From the NCBI RefSeq assembly GCF_001428335.1, contig NZ_LMSG01000001.1, forward strand, positions 248,841-312,840: 64,000 nt of DNA. Reading direction: 5' to 3'. The notes beneath the pieces were generated by a model, which saw nothing but the letters and a program-made list of their open reading frames with translations, was not told the DNA's origin and made no database searches. This DNA comes from Arthrobacter sp. Soil762. GTDB taxonomy: Bacteria; Actinomycetota; Actinomycetes; Actinomycetales; Micrococcaceae. Every line of letters begins with the position of its first letter. The stretch's first letter is position 1. The translations under genes were made by a program, and so were the position numbers. Positions 36,116 through 43,805 of the stretch are shown here, in pieces.

Positions 36116-38061
36116 GGTGGATTCCTCCCGGAAATTCTGCTGCAGTGTCTAAGCCTGCCACGGTGGGCCGCCGCCACCAAGCCGGGCCCGCGTCGGTTCG
36201 CGCCGCGCTGGCCTGGCCCGCGCCGGTCCGGCCAGCACCGGGCCAATGTGGCCCCCAAATGCCGTTCCAAGAGCTCCAACACCGATTCCGTCCGGGCGTG
36301 CAGTGCAAGGACCCACCTGAACACCTGACGGGGCCGGACGGCCAGCCACACACCGGCAAAGGTCAGCATGGAGAGCAGCACCATCGTCAGGAGGCCGAAC
36401 GGGCCCTCGGGCCAGGGCAGCGCGGATCCCGGCAATCCGGCCGTGAGCCGCGCGGTTCCTGCGACTCCGGCGCTGAAAGTGCCTGCCACGGCGATCAGGA
36501 CGGTGGCCAGCCACGGTGCGGCGACCACCAGAGGGACAGCTGCCGTTCCAAGCAATGTCACGGGTGCCACGAGCGGGGCTGCCATCAGGTTTGCAAGCAG
36601 CGAGTACGTCGAGAACTGGGGCTGCAGGAGCACAATCACCGGGCCGCACAGCAACTGCGCGGACAGCGGAACGGCCCAGGCGGCGGCTGCCCAGCGTGGA
36701 ATAGCTGCCGGTGTCCAGTCAATCATCCGTCGGCCCAGGACGATGATGCCCAGAGTTGCGAGTACTGACAACAGGAACCCAAAGCTGGTACCAAGGCCGG
36801 GGTCGATCAGCAGCAGGCCCATCACGGCGAGGCAGAGGAAACTGAGTCCGCGGCCCATCCGGCCGCCTGCCAGCGATGCCACGGCGATTGAACCCATCAG
36901 CGCAGCACGCAGGACGCTGGCGTCCGGGCCCACAAGCACCACAAACATCGCCAAGCCGGTCAGCGCCAGTCCTGCCGACGCGAGCCGGTGCAGGCGAAGG
37001 CTGCGTGCAGCGATCAGCAGTGCGCCCAGGACCAGGCTGCAGTTGGCTCCGCTGACCGCGGTCAGGTGGGTCATGCCCACCGTTTTCATCGCCGCATTGA
37101 GCCCCTCGTCCAGGGCGCTGGTATCTCCGGTGACCATGCCCGGGAGGAGGCCGGCCGGATCGGCGGCAAGGAAGGACGCAGCGGAAACATACCTGACGCG
37201 CAGATCCTTCGCCACGAGCTGCCAGCCCGGGGCGTCGGCATCATCGACTCCGGCGCTGCCGCCGGTCCCGGAGCCGGCACGGGGTGGCAGGGAGGCCGAC
37301 AGGACAGCGGCTTCCTGCTTGCCTGCGTCCGGGGGCTTCAGCTTGCCGGCAGTCCGGACCACCTGGCCGGGCACCAGGTCTCCCCAGCCCTTGCCGCCCA
37401 TGACCACCACCGGGGCCCGCGTGCGGATGACCCGGCTGCTTACAGTGACCTCCTCCGTCTGCGCCGTTACCGACCACCGTGCGGGCGGCCCCGAAGTTCC
37501 CGGAATGGTCATGGCCCGCGGGGATCCGGTAACTTCGAGGATGGCCACCACAGAGTTGCCGGCGGCGGCAGCTTCGGCGAACGGCCCATCGTGGCGTTGT
37601 GACGAGGAGACAGCCGAATGGGCAGCGGCGGTCGCGGCCAGCACGAGGGCAACCGCGGTGGTCATAAAAAAGCTCCGCCGGCCTGCCACCAGCGCCCGGC
37701 CGCGCGTGGCCCGGATCAACAGGCACGTGGCCACCAGCACCAAGCCGCAACAGAGCCCCACCAGCGCCACAGGGCTAAGCCAGACGCCGGCGACGGCGGC
37801 ACTCCAGACGAGGAGGCCAGGCAGTGCCAGCCTGACGTCGGTGCGCCGGCGCGGCGCGTCCGTTGGTGCACTCGATGGCTCCTGGCCCCGGAGTTTCGTC
37901 CCGACGCGGTCACCCAGCCTTCGGACCTTCAGCCCCGCGGCCTGGACCCCGGTGGGCGTAGTCATGGCGGGCGTATCCACGGGAGCCGGGAGGGCCGCGG
38001 GTGCCCCCTGGCCCTGCACGGCTGAGTCAACAAAGCGGCTCCACGGGCTGCTCCCTGCCAT
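36049..38061 (-). CDS. comEC: ComEC/Rec2-type DNA-uptake membrane protein lacking the metallo-beta-lactamase domain
   Basis: This 670-residue polytopic channel is of the kind that takes single-stranded DNA across the membrane during transformation. An N-terminal soluble DUF4131 region (about 80-300) with flanking helices precedes the Competence domain ('MVTGDTSALDEGLNAAMKTVGMTHLTAVSGANCSLVLGALL', about 310 on), which runs to about 600. The usual C-terminal metallo-beta-lactamase nuclease domain is absent. Instead an Arg/Gly-rich tail ends inside holA. The start at 38061 lies just after the comEA stop, and 37965 is an alternative. Confidence 0.87.
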   Translation of the reverse strand: MAGSSPWSRFVDSAVQGQGAPAALPAPVDTPAMTTPTGVQAAGLKVRRLGDRVGTKLRGQEPSSAPTDAPRRRTDVRLALPGLLVWSAAVAGVWLSPVALVGLCCGLVLVATCLLIRATRGRALVAGRRSFFMTTAVALVLAATAAAHSAVSSSQRHDGPFAEAAAAGNSVVAILEVTGSPRAMTIPGTSGPPARWSVTAQTEEVTVSSRVIRTRAPVVVMGGKGWGDLVPGQVVRTAGKLKPPDAGKQEAAVLSASLPPRAGSGTGGSAGVDDADAPGWQLVAKDLRVRYVSAASFLAADPAGLLPGMVTGDTSALDEGLNAAMKTVGMTHLTAVSGANCSLVLGALLIAARSLRLHRLASAGLALTGLAMFVVLVGPDASVLRAALMGSIAVASLAGGRMGRGLSFLCLAVMGLLLIDPGLGTSFGFLLSVLATLGIIVLGRRMIDWTPAAIPRWAAAAWAVPLSAQLLCGPVIVLLQPQFSTYSLLANLMAAPLVAPVTLLGTAAVPLVVAAPWLATVLIAVAGTFSAGVAGTARLTAGLPGSALPWPEGPFGLLTMVLLSMLTFAGVWLAVRPRQVFRWVLALHARTESVLELLERHLGATLARCWPDRRGPGQRGANRRGPGLVAAAHRGRLRHCSRISGRNPPWPQPRTHEPRLRRPTRPPGGT

Positions 38062-38062
38062 C

Positions 38063-38953
38063 TCAGACGCCCACCAGGGGAAGGAGTGCTTCGACCATCT
38101 TGGGCCCCACACCGTCCACGGCGTCGAGCTCCTCGACCGATTTGAAAGGGCCGTGTTCCTTGCGCCAGTCCACGATCCGCTGCGCCAGCACGGGCCCGAC
38201 CTTCGGCAGGGCATCCAGTTCTTCAATGCCTGCAGTGTTGAGGTTGACCTTTTCTCCTGCCGACGCAGTCCCGCCGCCGCCAGTCCCCTCCCCCGTTTCC
38301 CCGGGTGTGCCGGAGGACCCGGCGGGGATTTCTTCGCCGGTCCGGGGAACGTAGAGCTTTTGTCCGTCCGTCAGCACAGCAGCAAGGTTGAGGCGGTTCA
38401 GGTCTGCGAAGGGTGTACCGCCGCCCGCCGCGGCGACTGCTTCGTGAACCCGGCTGCCGGCGGGCAACTGCACAATCCCGGGCACAGCGACGGCCCCGGC
38501 CACATGAATAATGACTATTCCGGCCGGTGGACTTTCCGACGGCAGTTCAGGCGGTCCTGCCCCGTGCGGCTCCTGGCCTTGGGTTCCGTCCTCCGCAGGC
38601 AGGCTGCCTTGGGCGGCAATGTCACTCAGTGGGATGACTTCGGGCTGGCCGGAAGCCACCTGTGACCAGAACCAGGCGCCGCCCAGCACCGCGAGTGCGG
38701 CAATAAGCAGGGCGACCCGCAGGCCCACCCGCCATCTCAGGGCCGGTCCCGTCCGGCCGGTACCGGGAGGGGACTCGTCAGCAGCCCCCGAAGCGGAGGC
38801 GTCACCCGGAACATGATTACCGCCGTCGTACTCAAAGACCTTTTCGCCACCGTCGGTGAGCAGAAGCCCCGGGCCGGCTCCGAGCGTGGACCGCAGCCGG
38901 TCGCGGGCATGCCGGGCCCCCTGGCGTGCTGCTCCAGCGTCCCGGCGTGACAT
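38063..38953 (-). CDS. comEA: ComEA-like helix-hairpin-helix DNA-binding protein
   Basis: This 296-residue membrane-anchored DNA receptor has a cytoplasmic N-terminus (about 1-95) and one helix ('GLRVALLIAALAVLGGAWFW'). An external SLBB-type segment ('IIVIHVAGAVAVPGIVQLPAGSRVHEAV') is followed by a Gly-rich linker and C-terminal helix-hairpin-helix repeats ('VNLNTAGIEELDALPKVGPVLAQRIVDWRKEHGPF.TVEEL'-like). The ATG at 38953 is chosen over the long open frame to 39124. It is immediately upstream of comEC, the standard late-competence pair. No pilus or dprA genes are in the window. Confidence 0.9.
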   Translation of the reverse strand: MSRRDAGAARQGARHARDRLRSTLGAGPGLLLTDGGEKVFEYDGGNHVPGDASASGAADESPPGTGRTGPALRWRVGLRVALLIAALAVLGGAWFWSQVASGQPEVIPLSDIAAQGSLPAEDGTQGQEPHGAGPPELPSESPPAGIVIIHVAGAVAVPGIVQLPAGSRVHEAVAAAGGGTPFADLNRLNLAAVLTDGQKLYVPRTGEEIPAGSSGTPGETGEGTGGGGTASAGEKVNLNTAGIEELDALPKVGPVLAQRIVDWRKEHGPFKSVEELDAVDGVGPKMVEALLPLVGV

Positions 38954-39155
38954 GCACCCAACGCTAGGCAAGCAGGGCCGCGGGTGACAGTCCCGGCTAC
39001 ACCTATGTGGAAACTGGTGTAAAAGTGCCGGGAGCTCCGACTCCGGGGCTGCAGCCACCGCCCGTTGGGAAGATTCAGGAGGCCGGTGACGGGCTGGCAT
39101 GGAGCCGCTAGGATTCGCATACATTAGACGCCCTATGAGTCAGAAGGTGGGACCA

Positions 39156-39578
39156 ATGCAGCTTGACGATGTCATCGACCAGTTTCATCAAGCGGTAAAT
39201 CAGTTTGCCAAAGGCAACCCGGAACCCGCCAAGGCCATCTTCTCCCACAGCAGAGATGTCTCCCTTGCTAATCCCTGGGGCCCTCCCGTGGTGGGCTGGG
39301 AGCGGGTATCAGGGGCCCTCGACTCAGCGGCGGCACGATTCAAATCTGGACGCGTCACGGCTTTTGACGCCCTCACCAAGCACGTCACAACCGATCTCGC
39401 CTGCTTCCTGGACATAGAACACTGGCAGGCCAAGGTGGGAGGAGCCGACAAAATGTCGCCGTTTGATCTGCGCGTAACGAGTATCTATCGCCTCGAAGGC
39501 GACACCTGGGCGCTCGTGCACCGGCACGCAGACCCGATCACCACACCTCAAGCCCCGGACGCCGTCTTGCGAAAATGA
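39156..39578 (+). CDS. NTF2-like (SnoaL/DUF4440-type) protein
   Basis: This 140-residue single-domain protein has the cystatin-like NTF2 fold pattern: 'DQFHQAVNQFAKGNPEPAKAIFSHSRDVSLANPWGPPVVGWERV', mid-strands around 'LACFLDIEHWQAKVG', and the late 'LRVTSIYRLEGDTWALVHRHAD'. Such proteins include small enzymes and binding domains. No function is deducible. ATG 39156 has AAGGTGGG at good spacing. ATG 39135 is possible but has no ribosome site. It lies between divergent comEA and convergent degV. Confidence 0.8.
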   Translation: MQLDDVIDQFHQAVNQFAKGNPEPAKAIFSHSRDVSLANPWGPPVVGWERVSGALDSAAARFKSGRVTAFDALTKHVTTDLACFLDIEHWQAKVGGADKMSPFDLRVTSIYRLEGDTWALVHRHADPITTPQAPDAVLRK

Positions 39579-39594
39579 CAGCCGGGAAACACGT

Positions 39595-40614
39595 CTACGT
39601 GGAAACCGCGGGGAGCTCGGACTCCGGCTCCGGGACATCCGGGCCGCTCTCCCCCACAATCACGGCCAGCACGCCGAGTCCAGCGTGGGCTGCCAGGACA
39701 GCAGGCAAAGAGCTGATCTGGGCCGGCGGACAGCCTGGCAGGGCCGCGGCCAGCCTGGCTGCCAAAGCTTCTGCCTCGGCCGGATTCCCGAAGTGGTGGA
39801 CGGCGAGGCGGGCCTGGCCGTGAGGGCGCGCCGCGGCGTCCGCGGCGGCAATCTCCTCGAGCCTGGCGACAGCCTTTGCAGCCGATCTGACCTTCTCCAG
39901 CGGCACGATCTTGCCGTCGTCGACGGCGAGGATGGGTTTGATGGCGAACATGGTCCCCAGCAGCGACGCGGCCGCGCCGATCCGCCCGCCCCGGCGGAGT
40001 TGTTCAAGGCTGGGCACGTAGAAATAGACCTTGGTTCGCGCGAACTGCTCCGCCGCCGCGGCGGCTACGGCTGTGGTGTCGCTGCCTGCCGCGGCTTCTG
40101 CCACCGCGGCCTGCACACCCATGCCCAGTGCCATGCCCACAGTGGACGAGTCGAGGACTTCCACGGGAATGGTCACCCGGGTGGCCGCGAGCCGCGCCGC
40201 ATCCGCCGTTCCGGACAAGCCGCCGGAAATGTGGATGGAGACCACCCCTTCGTAACCCAGGCGTTCGGCGGCCAGGAAGGCTTGTTCAAACTGCCCGGGG
40301 GACGGGCGGGACGTTTTGACCGACGTGCCACTGGCGAGTGCCAGCGCAATGGTTTCGGTGATGTCGTCTTCGCCCTCGCCGTAGATTTCCGCGCCCACCA
40401 TAACAGGCATCGGGATGACAGTCAGCCGGCCGTCACCGGCCCAGGAATGCACCCAGTCCGCCGGCAGTGCGGAGGCCGAATCGGTCACCACTGCGGTACG
40501 GACGACGACGACGGGCGGGGTGGAGGGTGCTGCCGCACCGGCGCGCGGCGCGGGACGGAGAGCAGCCAGACGCTCCCGGAGCCAGAGCCACGCAGCGGCG
40601 TCACGGTCGGGCAA
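39595..40614 (-). CDS. DegV family fatty-acid-binding protein
   Basis: This 339-residue DegV protein is of the FakB-like fold that carries fatty acids to fatty acid kinase in firmicutes. Family features are 'AVVTDSASALPADWV', 'VKTSRPSPGQFEQAF', 'VVSIHISGGLSGTADAARLAA', 'VEVLDSSTVGMALGMGV' and 'LEQLRRGGRIGAAASLLGTMFAIKPILAV'. The start codon is TTG, firmly supported by AGGAGG with 5-nt spacing (reverse strand 40619-40625). The first 35 residues are an extra leader relative to typical DegV. It is downstream of leuS. No fakA is visible. Confidence 0.91.
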   Translation of the reverse strand: MPDRDAAAWLWLRERLAALRPAPRAGAAAPSTPPVVVVRTAVVTDSASALPADWVHSWAGDGRLTVIPMPVMVGAEIYGEGEDDITETIALALASGTSVKTSRPSPGQFEQAFLAAERLGYEGVVSIHISGGLSGTADAARLAATRVTIPVEVLDSSTVGMALGMGVQAAVAEAAAGSDTTAVAAAAAEQFARTKVYFYVPSLEQLRRGGRIGAAASLLGTMFAIKPILAVDDGKIVPLEKVRSAAKAVARLEEIAAADAAARPHGQARLAVHHFGNPAEAEALAARLAAALPGCPPAQISSLPAVLAAHAGLGVLAVIVGESGPDVPEPESELPAVST

Positions 40615-40634
40615 GAGCGCCTCCTGGTTTAGGG

Positions 40635-40662
40635 CCGGCCGCCGGTTGGGCCCGGCGGCCGG
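40635..40662. terminator. GC hairpin between leuS and degV
   Basis: CCGGCCGCCGG and CCGGCGGCCGG arms form an 11-bp stem just after the leuS stop, with no T run. It is probably a terminator or processing signal separating leuS from degV. Confidence 0.6.
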
Positions 40663-40671
40663 TGCCCCGGA

Positions 40672-43203
40672 CTATGCCGGGACGATGTTGACCAGTTTAG
40701 GCGCTCGCACGATCACCGTGCGGATGCCGCGGCCGTCGAGCGCGCGCTGGACGTTTTCGCTGGCCAGCGCCAGTTCCCGCAGTTCATCTTCGCCGATCCC
40801 GGGCGAAACTTCGAGGCGGTCACGGACCTTCCCCTGGACCTGGACCACCGCGGTGACGGTCTCCTGGACCAGCAGCGCTTCGTCGTGCAGCGGCCAGCCG
40901 GCGTTCGCCACGGACGCCGGGTGCCCCAGGACGTTCCACATGTCCTCCGCGGTGTACGGAGCGAAGAGGCTCAGGATGACGGCAACGGCTTCCGCAGCCT
41001 CGCGCACGGCGGGATCCGCACCGCCGGCACCGGCAGCTGCATCTATGGTCTTGCGTGTTGCGTTGACCAGCTCCATGAGCTTGGCCACCACCACGTTGAA
41101 CTTGTTGGTGTCCAGCAGCGCGGCGGCGTCAGCGATGGTGCGGTGCGTGACGGAGCGCAAGGCACGATCACCGGCGGTCACATCGGCACCGGGCTCGCTG
41201 CTGACGTCCTGCGCCAGGCGCCAGGCACGGGCCAGGAACTTTGCGGAGCCCGACGGCGAAACGTCCGCCCAATCGACGTCGTCCTCCGGCGGGGACGCGA
41301 AGATCATGGTCAGGCGCACGGCGTCCACGCCGAACTTGTCCAGCTGCTCACTGAGGTCAACGCCGTTGCCCAGCGACTTGCTCATGGCCTTGCCCCCGTT
41401 GAGGACCTGACCCTGGTTCAGCAGCGCACTGAAGGGTTCGTCGGCGTCGATCATGCCCAGGTCGTGGATGACCTTAGTGAAGAACCGGGCGTACAGCAGG
41501 TGCAGGATGGCGTGCTCCACGCCGCCCACATACTGGCCCACGGGCATCCACTCGTTGATCTTCGCCGGATCGAATGGCCCCTCGGTGTACTGCGGGGAAA
41601 CAAACCGCAGGAAATACCAGGACGAATCCACGAAGGTGTCCATGGTGTCGGTATCGCGCTTTGCCGGCCCGTGACAGTTGGGGCAGTCAACGTTGACCCA
41701 GGACTCGGCGGCGGCCAGGGGGGACGTACCCTTCGGGGACAGGTCCTCGCCGCGCAGGTCCGCCGGCAGCCTGACAGGCAGCTGCTCGTCGGGAACCGGA
41801 ACCTCGCCGCAGACAGGGCAGTGGATGATCGGGATGGGCGTGCCCCAGAAACGCTGGCGGCTCAGCAGCCAGTCCCGCAGGCGGAAGTTCACGAACTTCT
41901 CGCCGGTACCCTGCTCTTCCAGAATGTCGATGGCAGCCGGGATGGCCTCGGCCTTCGGCAACCCATCGAGGACGCCTGAGTTGATCAGGGTGCCCTCACC
42001 CGAGGTGGCTTTGCCGGAAACACTGGGATCCTCTTCACCGGTATCCAGCACCGCACGGACGGGCAGGTCGAACGTCTTGGCGAAGTCGAGGTCGCGCTGG
42101 TCGTGGGCGGGGACTGCCATGATGGCGCCGGTGCCGTAGTCGGCCAGGACGTAGTCAGCGGCCCAGACCGGAAGTTTTTCGCCGTTCAGCGGGTTGACAG
42201 CGTAGCGGCCGGTAAAGACACCGGTCTTTTCGCGTTCGGTGGACTGGCGTTCGATTTCCGTGAGTGCCTTCACCTGTTCGCGGTAGGCGTCCAAGGCGGC
42301 GGCGTGCTCCCCGGTGACGAGTTCGACGGCGATCGGCGCGTCAGCTGCGACAACAAAGAACGTGGCGCCGTACAGCGTGTCCGGGCGGGTGGTGAAGACG
42401 GTGACGTCCTTGGCGGGCTTGCCGCCGACGGCCTCGATCACAAAGTTGACGTGGGCACCTTCGGAGCGGCCGATCCAGTTTTTCTGCATCGCCAGAACCC
42501 GCTCGGGCCAGTGGCCGCGCAGCTCGTCCATGTCATCGAGCAGCCGGTCGGCGTACTCGGTGATCTTGAAGTACCACTGGTTCAGGGACTTCTTGGTGAC
42601 GGGGGTGCCGCAGCGTTCGCAGGCACCGTTGACCACTTGTTCATTGGCCAGGACGGTCTGGTCCTTGGGGCACCAGTTAACCGGCGAGTCCTTGCGGTAT
42701 GCCAGGCCCCGCTCGTAGAAGCGCTTGAACAGCCACTGGGTCCAGCGGTAGTACTCGGGGTCCGAGGTGTGCACCCGCCGGGACCAGTCCGCGGAGATCG
42801 CGTAACGCTTGAACGACGCTGCCTGGGTGTCGATGTTGGCGTAGGTCCACTCGCTCGGGTGGGCATTGCGCTTGATGGCGGCGTTTTCCGCCGGCAGGCC
42901 GAAGGAGTCCCAGCCGATCGGGTGCAGGACGTCGAAGCCCTTTTGCCGCAGGTACCGGGCCACAACATCGCCCATGGCAAAAGCCTCGGCGTGGCCCATG
43001 TGCAGGTCACCCGAGGGGTACGGGAACATGTCCAGCACGTAGCGGCGTTCGCGGGAACCATCATCCACAGGGGTGAAAACCTTAAGGTCTTCCCACACCT
43101 GCGGCCACTTGGCCTCCATCGCCGCGAAGCTGTAGGCGCCCTCTTCGGGTGTTTCCGCCGCCACTGCTGCTGTTCCGGTCTCTGTCTCCGGCTGAACGCT
43201 CAC
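40672..43203 (-). CDS. leuS: Leucyl-tRNA synthetase
   Basis: This 843-residue class I synthetase charges tRNA-Leu. Landmarks are the HIGH-type motif in '[14 protein letters not shown]', a CP1 editing domain in the middle, a zinc ribbon-like '[13 protein letters not shown]...CPNCHG', and the KMSKS loop '[13 protein letters not shown]'. The C-terminal anticodon-binding domain follows. The GTG at 43203 has AGAGGG 5 nt upstream. An earlier Met at 43293 would start inside the leader terminator and is rejected. Expression is probably controlled by the leader peptide and terminator upstream. Confidence 0.96.
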   Translation of the reverse strand: MSVQPETETGTAAVAAETPEEGAYSFAAMEAKWPQVWEDLKVFTPVDDGSRERRYVLDMFPYPSGDLHMGHAEAFAMGDVVARYLRQKGFDVLHPIGWDSFGLPAENAAIKRNAHPSEWTYANIDTQAASFKRYAISADWSRRVHTSDPEYYRWTQWLFKRFYERGLAYRKDSPVNWCPKDQTVLANEQVVNGACERCGTPVTKKSLNQWYFKITEYADRLLDDMDELRGHWPERVLAMQKNWIGRSEGAHVNFVIEAVGGKPAKDVTVFTTRPDTLYGATFFVVAADAPIAVELVTGEHAAALDAYREQVKALTEIERQSTEREKTGVFTGRYAVNPLNGEKLPVWAADYVLADYGTGAIMAVPAHDQRDLDFAKTFDLPVRAVLDTGEEDPSVSGKATSGEGTLINSGVLDGLPKAEAIPAAIDILEEQGTGEKFVNFRLRDWLLSRQRFWGTPIPIIHCPVCGEVPVPDEQLPVRLPADLRGEDLSPKGTSPLAAAESWVNVDCPNCHGPAKRDTDTMDTFVDSSWYFLRFVSPQYTEGPFDPAKINEWMPVGQYVGGVEHAILHLLYARFFTKVIHDLGMIDADEPFSALLNQGQVLNGGKAMSKSLGNGVDLSEQLDKFGVDAVRLTMIFASPPEDDVDWADVSPSGSAKFLARAWRLAQDVSSEPGADVTAGDRALRSVTHRTIADAAALLDTNKFNVVVAKLMELVNATRKTIDAAAGAGGADPAVREAAEAVAVILSLFAPYTAEDMWNVLGHPASVANAGWPLHDEALLVQETVTAVVQVQGKVRDRLEVSPGIGEDELRELALASENVQRALDGRGIRTVIVRAPKLVNIVPA

Positions 43204-43293
43204 TGCTGCCCTCTTCTGTTCTGTTGTGGCATCGGTGCTGCCACAACGGTCTGATCCCCTCTGCTGCCGGCCCGGAAACATGCCCGGACACAC

Positions 43294-43320
43294 AAAAGCC
43301 CCTCTCCATGGAGGGGCAGC
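43294..43320 (-). terminator. Attenuator terminator in the leuS leader
   Basis: On the reverse strand GCCCCTC-CATGGA-GAGGGGC is followed directly by TTTTGTGTG, a typical intrinsic terminator. It lies between the leader peptide and leuS, so it must be bypassed for leuS to be expressed. An alternative stem AGCCGC/GCGGCT (43353-43358 with 43318-43323) begins at the leader stop codon and ends against the terminator. Confidence 0.78.
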
Positions 43321-43356
43321 CGCACGGCAATCCGGTTGTTTCCGGACACCGGGCGG

Positions 43357-43383
43357 CTAGCTAAGCAGAAGGATCGCACGCAT
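43357..43383 (-). CDS. leuS leader peptide with three consecutive Leu codons
   Basis: An ORF of 8 codons plus stop reads M-R-A-I-L-L-L-S (codons ATG CGT GCG ATC CTT CTG CTT AGC TAG), about 150 nt before leuS. There is no Shine-Dalgarno. Possible -10 hexamers TAGGCT (43395-43400) and TAAAGT (43390-43395) would start the transcript 0-6 nt before the ATG, making it leaderless or nearly so. The intrinsic terminator follows about 40 nt later. Its opening M-R-A-x-L-L-L parallels the leuA leader in this same window. It is a strong candidate for leucine-dependent transcription attenuation. Confidence 0.77.
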   Translation of the reverse strand: MRAILLLS

Positions 43384-43805
43384 AGGACTACTTTAGCCTA
43401 CCCACTGCAGGTGGGCTGGCCCCGGCTAGGGGAACGCGCCAGTCCGGGCCGGGCCATGGGCAAGTGCGGGTGGTCAAGGGCACCGAGGATTTCTCCAGTT
43501 CCAGACCGGCGAGATCCTCATGGCCAGTGCCGGCACCGTCGAAGTGGACAGTGCTGCCGGGTCCATTAGGTAGCCCGGATCTCTTCGCCAAAGAGAACCC
43601 TGAAACGGCGCGGCTCAATGGGGTAGATTCTACCCTTGCCAACCCCGCGCAATCAGTCCACAGTATTGTCAAGTCTGTGGGGAAACAAGACGGTCTCAGG
43701 TCGAGGAGCCTGACATGTATTCTTGGCGTTTATGTCCCGCACAACGTTGTGATGGACTGAAGAATCCGCACTTAACCTCTGCGAAGAATTAGCGAGGGAC
43801 TAACT
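43384..43805. other. Intergenic region between divergent leuS leader and the RND cassette, with two palindromes
   Basis: No credible gene lies here. A 98-codon open frame at 43464-43760 has no family look or ribosome site and I do not call it. Two perfect palindromes stand out: GGGTAGA-T-TCTACCC at 43621-43635 and CACAACGTTGTG at 43740-43751. The second is 55 nt before the first RND gene and is the likelier operator. I cannot name the regulator. Confidence 0.55.
43740..43751. promoter_or_regulatory. Palindromic candidate operator upstream of the RND cassette
   Basis: CACAACGTTGTG is a perfect 12-bp palindrome placed where a repressor could block transcription of the cassette. The assignment is by position and symmetry only. 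Confidence 0.4.

Noticed and set aside
36368..38665. A 765-codon forward frame opposite comEC and comEA
   Set aside because: It is antisense to well-supported genes, has Ser/Arg/Ala/Pro-rich composition, and no domain.
43204..43420. A T-box riboswitch upstream of leuS
   Set aside because: I see no AG-box/specifier/T-box consensus. A leader peptide with Leu codons plus terminator explains the region better.
43464..43760. A 98-codon open frame in the leuS-RND gap
   Set aside because: There is no ribosome site or protein-like composition, and it spans the likely promoter and operator region of the RND cassette.
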